DNA of 16,109 nucleotides from the NCBI GenBank assembly GCA_036821905.1, contig DAISIR010000033.1:1-16109 (forward strand), in the 5' to 3' direction. The notes below the pieces were generated by a model, which had not been told where the DNA came from, ran no database searches, and worked only from the letters and a program-made list of their open reading frames with translations. This DNA comes from Brooklawnia sp937867175. GTDB taxonomy: Bacteria > Actinomycetota > Actinomycetes > Propionibacteriales > Propionibacteriaceae. Shown here in pieces: positions 6,972-13,163 of the stretch (its first letter is position 1; each line of letters begins with the position of its first letter). The position numbers were made by a program, and so were the translations under genes.

Positions 6972-8435
6972 ATGTCCGAAGACGCGCCGGTGAATACCGG
7001 CGCCGATGGATGGCTCAGCTTCGCGCGGGCGTATCTGACGGTACGGAGGATGCAGACCAAACTGCATGGTTGGGCGGCCACCGATGGTGGCCGCCGGTTT
7101 GATGATTTGTACAACCTGGTCTGTGACCCGGCGTTCCTGGCGATCGCGTGGGAACGCGTCGCTCAGAACAAGGGGGCACGGACCCCGGGGGTGGACCGCG
7201 CCACGGTGGCGTGGATCAGCTCCGGGATGGGGGTGGAGGCGTTCCTGCGGGACCTTCGGGATCAGTTGCGGTCCCGGACGTTCCAGCCTGTGCCGGTGCG
7301 GCAGGTGATGATCCCGAAAGCGAGCGGTAAGCTCCGCAAGCTGGGCATCCCGACCGTGGCCGACCGGGTGGTGCAGGCCGCTTTGAAGCTGGTACTGGAA
7401 CCCATTTTCGAAGCCGACTTCCAGTCGTGCTCGTACGGGTTCCGCCCGAACCGGCGCGCGCAGGACGCGATCGCCGAGATCCACCACTTCACCAGCAAAC
7501 GGTATGAGTGGGTGCTGGAGGCCGACATCGAGGCGTGTTTCGACATGATCGATCATGTCGCGTTGATGGACCGACTCCGGCACAGGATCAGCGACAAGCG
7601 TGTGCTTGCGCTGGTGAAGGCGTTCCTGAAAGCCGGGGTGCTCACCACGGTGGGCACCATCGAGGGAACGGTCACCGGCACCCCGCAGGGCGGGATCTTG
7701 TCCCCACTGCTGGCCAACATCGCCTTGTCCGTGCTGGACGACGAGTTCGCGCGTCGCTGGACCCAACAGATGGGGACGGCGAGTCTGCGGAACCGGCGGC
7801 GCTACCACGGGCAGGCGACCTATCGGCTCATCCGGTACGCCGACGACTTCGTGATCGTGGTCAAAGGCGAACGGTGCCATGCCGAACAGCTACGCGAGGA
7901 GGTGGCAGTCGCGTTGGCGCCGATGGGGCTACGGCTGTCACGGGACAAGACCCGAGTGGTCCACATCGACGACGGGTTCGACTTCCTCGGTTTCAACATC
8001 CGACGGATGCGGAAACGGGGCAGCAACAAGTCGTTCGTGTACACCCGACCCGCGAAGAAGGCCATCGCCTCGATCAAGGCACGGGTGAAGGCCATGACGT
8101 ACAGAAACACCCTGCACCAAGACCCCGGATACCTCTTCGGCTACCTGGGTCGGGTGCTGCGTGGGTGGGCCAACTACTTCCGACACGCGGTGGCCAAACG
8201 AGCCTTCAACGCGATCGACTCCTACACGTGGGAACGCATCACGTCGTGGCTACGCAAGAAGCACCGCCGGATCGGATGGCCAGAACTCCGGCGCAGGTAC
8301 TGCCTGCCCGGCACCTGGCGGCTCGCCCACGACGGGGTCAGGTTCAAGGGCGCCGCCAGCGTCCCCATCGTCCGGTACCGCTACCGCGGCTACCAGATCC
8401 CAACCCCGTGGACCCCATCAACCGTCGCAAGCTGA
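6972..8435 (+). CDS. ltrA: group II intron reverse transcriptase/maturase
   Basis: A 487-residue intron-encoded protein that binds its own intron RNA, aids splicing and copies the intron into new DNA sites. The RT domain shows NKGARTPGVDRATV, the KLRKLGIPTVADRVVQAAL and SYGFRPNRRAQDAI blocks, the catalytic aspartate in VLEADIEACFDMIDH, the GTPQGGILSPLLANI block and the active-site RYADDFVIVV. The thumb/maturase (domain X) follows in the GYLGRVLRGWANYFRHAVAK region, then a short basic DNA-binding tail. No HNH endonuclease domain is present, so retrohoming would not use second-strand cleavage by this protein. ATG 6972 is preferred over the in-frame GTG at 6969 because AAGGAGGG (6958-6965) is about 7 bases upstream. 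The ORF ends only 19 bases before domain V. Confidence 0.95.
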   Translation: MSEDAPVNTGADGWLSFARAYLTVRRMQTKLHGWAATDGGRRFDDLYNLVCDPAFLAIAWERVAQNKGARTPGVDRATVAWISSGMGVEAFLRDLRDQLRSRTFQPVPVRQVMIPKASGKLRKLGIPTVADRVVQAALKLVLEPIFEADFQSCSYGFRPNRRAQDAIAEIHHFTSKRYEWVLEADIEACFDMIDHVALMDRLRHRISDKRVLALVKAFLKAGVLTTVGTIEGTVTGTPQGGILSPLLANIALSVLDDEFARRWTQQMGTASLRNRRRYHGQATYRLIRYADDFVIVVKGERCHAEQLREEVAVALAPMGLRLSRDKTRVVHIDDGFDFLGFNIRRMRKRGSNKSFVYTRPAKKAIASIKARVKAMTYRNTLHQDPGYLFGYLGRVLRGWANYFRHAVAKRAFNAIDSYTWERITSWLRKKHRRIGWPELRRRYCLPGTWRLAHDGVRFKGAASVPIVRYRYRGYQIPTPWTPSTVAS

Positions 8436-8454
8436 CCAACCCCCCTCACGTGGA

Positions 8455-8488
8455 GAGCCCGGTGCGGTGAAAGTCGCACGCCGGGTTC
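8455..8488 (+). ncRNA. group II intron domain V
   Basis: A 34-nt hairpin beginning GAGCCCGGTGCGGTGAAAG, with a distal stem closed by a GAAA tetraloop (8469-8472), a two-base bulge and a closing GGGTTC. The AGC catalytic triad is at 8456-8458. This is the most conserved part of the ribozyme and binds the catalytic metal ions. Confidence 0.95.
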
Positions 8489-8491
8489 GGC

Positions 8492-8551
8492 GGGCGGGCT
8501 GTGGAAACCCACCACGGGCAACCGTGGCAGGGCGCCACAGCCCGACCCAAC
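8492..8551 (+). ncRNA. group II intron domain VI with branch-point A8545
   Basis: GGGC (8492-8495) pairs with G8544 plus CCC (8546-8548), leaving A8545 bulged. Above it GGGCTGTGG (8496-8504) pairs perfectly with CCACAGCCC (8535-8543). A distal hairpin CCACGG-GCAA-CCGTGG spans 8512-8527. The bulged A is the expected lariat branch point, and the intron ends AAC at 8551. Confidence 0.9.
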
Positions 8552-9349
8552 TGGCATCACGTCTCCACCAAGCCCGTCGACCTCGGAGGCCGGGGGCCGA
8601 AAGAGTTCACCGGCATGGTTGATCTGACCTGTGACAAGGACGGAAACGTCCGGGCCCGGCTGCTGGATCTCGTCCCGGGCCGCTCCGGTGAGGCCTACAA
8701 GACGTGGTTGAAGGCCCGCGGCGACACGTTCCGCAAAGGCATCGCGGTAGCGACCCTGGACCCGTTCCACGGCTACAAGAACGCCATCGATGACCAACTG
8801 GAAGACGCCGTCGCGGTCCTCGACGCATTCCACATCGTCAAGCTCGGCACCGCCGCCGTCGACGAAGTCCGCCGACGGGTACAGCAGGAGATCCACGGCC
8901 ACCGCGGCCGCAGAGACGATCCGCTCTACCGGGTCCGCAACCTGCTGCGCGCCGGTCAGGAGCATCTCACCGACCGGCAGAAGACCCGGCTGGAGACGGC
9001 ATTCACCGCCGACGACCGCCACGTCGAGGTCGAGGTCGCCTGGCGCTGCGCGCAGCAGCTGCGCTCGGTCTATCACCAGTCGAGTCATGCCGACGGCAGG
9101 CGGGTTGCGGAGAAGATCCTCGCCTCGTTCCCGTCGTGTCCGATCCCGGAGATCGCACGCCTCGGCCGGACCCTTAACCAGTGGCGAGACGCGTTCCTGG
9201 GCTACTTCACCACCGACGGCGCCAACAACGGCGGAACCGAATGCATCAACGGCCTGATCGAACTCGCCCGCCGGATCGCCAGAGGCTTCCGAGACCCCGA
9301 CAACTACCGACTCAGAATGCTCCTCATCGGCGGTGGGCTAGGACTGTGA
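8552..9349 (+). CDS. ISL3 transposase, 3' exon (codons 179-443)
   Basis: C-terminal 265 residues of the split ISL3 transposase. It opens WHHVSTKPVDLGGRGPKEF and carries the second catalytic aspartate in ATLDPFHGYKNAI, the DAFHIVKLG motif, and the glutamate in NGGTECINGLIELARR. It ends GGGLGL, with a TGA whose last base enters the right terminal repeat. The frame is open from 8501 with an apparent ATG, but those first 17 codons are intron domain VI and not protein. The two exons together give a 443-residue protein, a normal family length with no frame errors. Confidence 0.9.
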   Translation, partial: WHHVSTKPVDLGGRGPKEFTGMVDLTCDKDGNVRARLLDLVPGRSGEAYKTWLKARGDTFRKGIAVATLDPFHGYKNAIDDQLEDAVAVLDAFHIVKLGTAAVDEVRRRVQQEIHGHRGRRDDPLYRVRNLLRAGQEHLTDRQKTRLETAFTADDRHVEVEVAWRCAQQLRSVYHQSSHADGRRVAEKILASFPSCPIPEIARLGRTLNQWRDAFLGYFTTDGANNGGTECINGLIELARRIARGFRDPDNYRLRMLLIGGGLGL

Positions 9350-9373
9350 CCCCACGCTCAGGTACGAAGAGCC
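9349..9373 (-). repeat. right terminal inverted repeat of the ISL3 element
   Basis: On the minus strand it begins GGCTCTTCGTACCTGAGCG and matches the left repeat at 22 of 25 positions. Confidence 0.9.
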
Positions 9374-9381
9374 GGTTAAGC
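9374..9381. repeat. right target-site duplication GGTTAAGC
   Basis: Exact copy of 5709-5716, directly adjoining the right inverted repeat. Confidence 0.9.
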
Positions 9382-9418
9382 CTGAATCCACCGGCCCGGT
9401 AGCGGCGTGCTTAACGGG

Positions 9419-9488
9419 GAAGTGCCCTTCTGGTAAGGGAGAATGGGACTTGTCTAAGGTTCCGCAGCTCCCGCCAGACGGGCACTTC
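9419..9488. repeat. 15-bp inverted repeat around a 40-base loop
   Basis: GAAGTGCCCTTCTGG (9419-9433) is complementary to CCAGACGGGCACTTC (9474-9488) with one mismatch. It lies in the 270-base stretch 9382-9651, which has no convincing gene. It could be the end structure of another decayed mobile element, or a hairpin terminator for the convergent ISL3 and HEPN genes. The long loop and the absence of a U tract argue against a classic terminator. Nothing else is recognisable in the stretch. Confidence 0.45.
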
Positions 9489-9651
9489 GCAGGTGCAACT
9501 TTCTCACACTGCTGGCCGTCGTTCATCTCGCCTCTAGGCCTCTCGGAGCTGACGGGCCTCATTGCCCGCGCTCACGTTACCTTTCTACCTCTGACGGCGG
9601 TACCGGCCCATCCTCGGGCTGCATCGCACAGATGAAGTCGTCATCATGATC

Positions 9652-10693
9652 TCAGCGCTCGTCCTTCTTGGCCGCACGTTCCTGCGCGTCGAGCGGAGCA
9701 CCAAGCAATCGGACGACCTCAGAACGCACCATCCGTTCGAGGATGTCGGCCACGATCGCGAGGTGCTGGGGCTCGAATGACCCCGAGCCGTGTGACAGCG
9801 TGTTACGGGCCATCGTGAGTGCGGTCTGAGGCGGGAGCGTGCCCTTGCCGGTGTCTGCTTTGGCAACGGCCTTGATCAGTTCGGTCCTCGTGAGTTCCTC
9901 CGAGATCTCGTCCGGAAGTCGCTTCAGCAGGTCAGCAAGCGCCGAGTCAAGGCCGTGCTGAGCCTCCCGACGGAGGTTCTTGTTAATGAACTTGAAGTCG
10001 GCCTCCCCAAGGAGATTCCGGGCGCGCGCCAGCACGCCCTCCCGCTTGTCGCCGTACTTCTCCTTTTCGGCCACATGCGTGGCGCGGTTTTCGAAGCCGA
10101 ACGACCCTTCAAGCGCCTGTAGCAGAAGCAGGAACCTAGAGCGGGGGTGTTGGTCGGCAGCGGTCGTCATCGCACCGTAGGTCTCGAAGAGGGGATGCCT
10201 GGCGGCGACCTGTCGCTGCCACGCATGCAGTAGGTCGAGCAGGCTCAGGTTGTCGCTTGCGAGGCTGATCGCGGAGCGAATCTCCTCGACAGCAGCGCGC
10301 GTTGAATTGACAGGCAGGTGGGTGATGTCCCAGCCGAACACTTGATCGCGGTGCGTGCGAGGTGCGGCACCGTCGACCATCGCGAGAAGGTACCGAACCT
10401 CACGCGGAGCACCTGTCAGGAGCGAGATGAGCTGGCAGAGAGGGCGGACCCACCCAAGCCACGTCGAGACTGTGGCGCTGCGGGAATGAGGCGACGCCAG
10501 TTGCTCCTTCGGACACCCACTCGATAGGCAGGTCGCCATACAGAATCCCGGTCGGGTACTTCCCCTGCTCGATGGTCAAGCGTCCGGGGATCGCAAGGTG
10601 GCCGCCCTTACGATCGGGCACCTGCCATGTGATGAGGTGCTCGCCAGTCTCGAACGGGAGCTTGACTGCTGAGGACTCCTTGGCTGGCTTCAT
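9652..10693 (-). pseudogene. ApeA-type HEPN defence gene, frameshifted and internally deleted
   Basis: Two minus-strand frames form one broken gene. The first (ATG at 10693) gives the start of an ApeA N-terminal domain: GEHLITWQVPDRKGGHLAIP, then GRLTIEQGKYPTGILYGDLP. Near 10490 the protein continues in a different frame as TWLGWVRPLCQLISLLTGAP and runs to TGA at 9652. The C-terminal part is the ApeA HEPN domain: long helices, a SRFLLLLQALEGSF segment, and the RX4H nuclease motif RNTLSHG (bases 9787-9810). ApeA proteins are single-gene antiphage HEPN ribonucleases. The join removes most of the beta-rich N-terminal domain, apparently well over 100 residues judging from family length, so the gene is likely dead. 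A truncated product could start at an internal codon and keep HEPN activity. The first ATG overlaps the preceding small ORF by ATGA. Confidence 0.65.
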
Positions 10694-10965
10694 CGCGGCG
10701 CTCCGTTCGTACGCGCGTAGGTGACCATCCGTCGAACAGTGGCCGGAGGAAGCTCCTCGACGTGCGTCTCACCAACAAGGCTAATCAGATTCGCCCATAC
10801 CTGCCCACATACATCACAGGCATCGCCGCCGTGGATCTGTGCCAGTACCACCATGGCCTGGGTGACAGCAGGGAGACGCACTGGGACCCTGTCACTTTCT
10901 ACGATCTTGGGTGCGTGCCAAGCTGGGACGCATGGCATCCGGGGCAAACAGCGGCAGGTTGCCAC
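10690..10965 (-). CDS. small hypothetical protein upstream of the HEPN gene
   Basis: A minus-strand ORF of up to 91 codons whose TGA overlaps the ATG of the ApeA-like gene (ATGA at 10690-10693), the usual sign of translational coupling. The C-terminal half is protein-like (GGDACDVCGQVWANLISLVG, then HVEELPPATVRRMVTYARTN) with a CDVCG cysteine pair. The true start is unclear: an internal ATG at 10854 would give 54 residues, and the first 20 codons look unlike protein. I do not recognise a family. If real, it may be a partner or regulator of the HEPN gene. Confidence 0.45.
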   Translation of the reverse strand: MATCRCLPRMPCVPAWHAPKIVESDRVPVRLPAVTQAMVVLAQIHGGDACDVCGQVWANLISLVGETHVEELPPATVRRMVTYARTNGAPR

Positions 10966-11004
10966 AACCGATTTCGCGCAGCCACAAGCACCTCCGAGCG
11001 GCCC

Positions 11005-11211
11005 CTACCGCCCCGGGGAGGAGTCGCCCGAAGCTACGCGCAGCATCGAGGCAGGATCAGCACCACCGAACTCGCCTCAATCGTCGATGCCTCCCCGTCC
11101 AACGTGGGCGCGCATCTCAAGGAGCTGGAATCCGACGGTGCGCTCATCCCCTCGTCTCCCACCCGTGCTGGACGAAGGTTCCACTACGTCTGGGCAGAAG
11201 CGTCCCGATAA
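11005..11211 (+). pseudogene. winged-helix DNA-binding C-terminal fragment
   Basis: The last roughly 60 residues of this plus-strand frame form a clear winged helix-turn-helix: GRISTTELASIVDASPSNVG for the first helices and turn, AHLKELESDGALIPS for the recognition helix, and RAGRRFHYVWAEASR for the wing. In larger proteins such a domain often sits at the C-terminus of AlbA_2/ATP-binding regulators or DNA-processing proteins. The frame is open upstream to 10762, but that part overlaps the minus-strand small ORF and looks like noise, and no good start codon precedes the domain. It is therefore probably the severed 3' end of a larger gene. Confidence 0.45.
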
Positions 11212-11363
11212 ACCTATGCCAGCCTCTCCCTTCACCTGCTGAGCATAATTTTTGACCACGAAAGTTATGACCATGCTGGTCGCGCGTCACTGCCCGAGCA
11301 CCGCCACATGTCGGCTCATCGCTACCGCCCGAGGGCTGCGCGCCCGGCGCGCCAGCATCCATG

Positions 11364-12089
11364 TCAAAGACACTGAGCGTCGATACGGCAGAGCACCCGT
11401 ACGTGAGCAGGGGCGTCGGGATTCACCTGCTCGGCGGCGGCGGTCACCGACCATCCGGCTTTGATCAAGTCGTGGACGTCTCCACAGAGCCAGTCGGGGA
11501 CGTAGCCGACCTTCTGGCCCTTCGCGGTGTTGATGAGCACAGCCTTGGGGTTGGCCGGGTTCGCCTCGTCGAGCTGCAGCGAAAGAGCTGCACCGGGCTT
11601 GAGCGCCGCGAGCAGAAGGTCGACATCCGGTATGTGACGGATACCGGAGACGAAGAATCGGCTCGAAAAGCTCGCTTCGAAGTGTTCCGGCAAGTCGACG
11701 ATGTGGAAGGTGTCGGTCACTCGCTGCCCACCAGTGCGAGCCAGCACTTCAATCGGCAGTTCGGCGGCCTCAATGTCCTCAACGCCGAGCCAACGCAGGT
11801 ACCGGCCGTAGGAGGGCCGGTCAGCGGACATGATGCGGTTGGAGAAGAACACCGGCAGGTCGTCGGACACGTAGACCGCATCCCGATCTGGGTACTCGTC
11901 GAGTTTGAGGAACTGCGAATCGGCTCTTGCGCCTGGAAGATATCGGAATGCGAAGCACCCGTCTGCGAGCACATCGAGTTGGCCGACCTTGATGAAGCGG
12001 CGGCTGTCCGGATTCTGCCAGACGAGAAGCAGCGAACGTCGGCTGCTCGCGAGATCGACATCAGCCGGACTGCACAACTTGGTAGCCAT
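11364..12089 (-). CDS. HIRAN-domain protein partnered with a HipA-like kinase
   Basis: A 241-residue protein. The N-terminal two-thirds (RSLLLVWQNPDSRRFIKVGQ, then DLPVFFSNRIMSADRPSYGR) resembles the N-terminal (Couple_hipA-like) portion of HipA-family proteins. The C-terminus is a HIRAN-type domain: NPANPKAVLINTAKGQKVGY, VPDWLCGDVHDLI, and EQVNPDAPAHVRVLCRI. HIRAN domains bind DNA ends or single-stranded 3' ends in helicase partners. The ATG at 12089 is chosen for the GGAGAG five or six bases upstream; it overlaps the end of the kinase gene by 29 bases. Splitting a HipA-like unit into a kinase gene plus a HIRAN gene with overlapping frames suggests that the two proteins act as one complex. 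Its target is unknown. Confidence 0.7.
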   Translation of the reverse strand: MATKLCSPADVDLASSRRSLLLVWQNPDSRRFIKVGQLDVLADGCFAFRYLPGARADSQFLKLDEYPDRDAVYVSDDLPVFFSNRIMSADRPSYGRYLRWLGVEDIEAAELPIEVLARTGGQRVTDTFHIVDLPEHFEASFSSRFFVSGIRHIPDVDLLLAALKPGAALSLQLDEANPANPKAVLINTAKGQKVGYVPDWLCGDVHDLIKAGWSVTAAAEQVNPDAPAHVRVLCRIDAQCL

Positions 12090-12975
12090 GTAGCACTCTC
12101 CTTCGATTCGCTTCCAACAGGCGGATGGCAAACCTACGCGACGCATCTGACATCACTTCTCGCGGCACTGCATCGATGACGGCGCGAACGTCCTGTTCGG
12201 CAACTGCCTCCAGCCGTGCGATCCAGTGCTGGGATGCCACTGGTGATGCCAACGCCAGGGCTTCCAGGGCGAGCCCCACCAAGGAAGGGCGCCCAGCGAA
12301 ATAGTGACTCTTGCCCCTGTTTAGCCAGCGTTCCAGCTTGCCATCATCAGCCAGAAGTTCCGTCCTCAGCTCATCGTTCTCGGCGAAGCCAAGCGCGTTG
12401 CCATGGTCGAACGACGGAGCCAGTCTGCGCTCGTCACGTGTGCGAATCAGCGCCCAGTTCTCGTGATGCCGGTCTCGGCCAGCAGTCCAAGCGTCAAGTA
12501 CCAGATAGCCAGTCCAGACATCGTAACCGGACAGCGCTGCGGGCACCGCGTCACCGTCGGGGCCAAGCACCCCGAGCAATGCATCGCGAACCGTGGTCGG
12601 GGTGTACTTGGGGTTCTCCCGCATCGCCTGTTGGTCGTAGCCGCGGTCGTGTCCGAACAGCACGGAGTTGCCATGCACCAGTTCCTCGCTGCGGCTGCGC
12701 AGCATCGAGCGAGAGACGATGCCACGGCGCCCTTCCCACAGCGCAGGACGCACTGTCGCGCTCGGCACTCCGAGCAGGGTTGCGAGGTGGTGCACGATCC
12801 ATTCCGCCCAGTCCTCGCCGCGGACCAGGCCGTCCCTTTCACGGGCGAGTTTGAACAGCCAGAGGCGGTCATCGTCGGGCAGTTTGACCCAGAACTTCTC
12901 CTTGGTTCCCATGGGCTCATCGGCACGCTCGAACTCCTCGCGCTTGATCTGCACCGGGTTCCACGATGGGCTCAT
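12061..12975 (-). CDS. HipA-like (PI3/4-kinase fold) protein kinase
   Basis: A 304-residue HipA-related kinase. An ATP-binding lysine is visible in LWLFKLARER (about K42). The catalytic loop is DRHHENWAL (D168, H170, N173). The metal-binding segment is LAPSFDHGNALGF (D190). These are the HipA signatures, but the protein lacks the N-terminal HipA1 subdomain of classical toxins and no HipB-type XRE gene adjoins it. Classical HipA phosphorylates glutamyl-tRNA synthetase; the target here cannot be inferred. The start MSPSWNP at 12975 is preferred because this opening is typical of actinobacterial homologues. GGAGG lies about 16 bases upstream, rather far. The frame stays open to 13773, but only as antisense to the ATPase gene. 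It overlaps the HIRAN gene by 29 bases, and both are downstream of the AAA ATPase. Confidence 0.8.
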   Translation of the reverse strand: MSPSWNPVQIKREEFERADEPMGTKEKFWVKLPDDDRLWLFKLARERDGLVRGEDWAEWIVHHLATLLGVPSATVRPALWEGRRGIVSRSMLRSRSEELVHGNSVLFGHDRGYDQQAMRENPKYTPTTVRDALLGVLGPDGDAVPAALSGYDVWTGYLVLDAWTAGRDRHHENWALIRTRDERRLAPSFDHGNALGFAENDELRTELLADDGKLERWLNRGKSHYFAGRPSLVGLALEALALASPVASQHWIARLEAVAEQDVRAVIDAVPREVMSDASRRFAIRLLEANRRRVLHGYQVVQSG

Positions 12976-13077
12976 GGCCTTGAGGCTAATCCTCCCCGAA
13001 GAACAACTGCCACACCCCCGCCACGCAGGCCCGCGCCTAGGGAGTCCGCTGGCCCTGGTCGACCGGCCAGCCGCCAG

Positions 13078-13162
13078 CGGCGTGACCGAACGGCTGCGTT
13101 CCATGGTGGCGCTCGCGTCCTGGCATCGGATGCTCCGCGAAGTCATCAACAGTGACGACTCG
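13078..13162 (+). pseudogene. fragment of a second Wzb-like phosphatase gene
   Basis: The plus strand reads VTERLRSMVALASWHRMLRE followed by VINSDDS, matching VADRLREMVTVASRHRMLGE and VINDDDV of the phosphatase at 2830-3393 (about residues 130-155). The DNA match is also strong: over the 47 bases from about 13111 to 13157 only six differ. It lies in the 188-base gap between the ATPase stop and the kinase start, opposite in strand to both. No P-loop or other part of the gene is present, so it is a relic. Confidence 0.6.
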
Positions 13163-13163
13163 G

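Larger units (their letters stand above)
6375..8551 (+). ncRNA. group II intron (self-splicing ribozyme with maturase ORF)
   Basis: A full-length 2177-nt intron lying in sense inside the transposase gene. The 5' end is GTGCG, as the family consensus requires. About 590 nt of structured domains I-III precede the maturase ORF in domain IV. Domain V (8455-8488) has the AGC triad at 8456-8458 and a GAAA loop. Domain VI ends with a bulged A at 8545, seven nucleotides from the 3' end, and the intron closes in AAC. Both ends are fixed independently by protein continuity: removing exactly 6375-8551 restores the transposase frame with no gained or lost residue. A 6-nt candidate EBS1 (ATGTGT, 6710-6715) complements ACACAT at 6368-6373. 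No decay is visible, so splicing is likely. The subclass is not assigned. Confidence 0.95.
5717..9373 (+). mobile_element. complete ISL3-family insertion sequence carrying a group II intron
   Basis: The element is bounded by 25-bp imperfect inverted repeats and flanked by the direct repeat GGTTAAGC. It is 3657 bp long, or 1480 bp once the 2177-bp intron is subtracted, a normal ISL3 size. The single cargo gene is the split transposase (exons 5841-6374 and 8552-9349). The intact ends, the perfect duplication and the unbroken exons indicate a recent insertion of a copy that could still be mobile if the intron splices. The right repeat overlaps the last base of the transposase stop codon. Confidence 0.92.

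Noticed and set aside
7508..8470. 320-codon plus-strand frame inside the maturase gene
   Set aside because: It overlaps the LtrA frame, which holds all RT motifs; this frame is Arg/Gly/Pro-rich without motifs.
8501..8551. ATG at 8501 as the start of an independent downstream transposase
   Set aside because: The first 17 codons are intron domain VI stem sequence; true exon sequence begins at 8552.
11361..12179. 272-codon plus-strand frame opposite the HIRAN gene
   Set aside because: It is the complement of a gene with clear domain signatures and shows no family features of its own.
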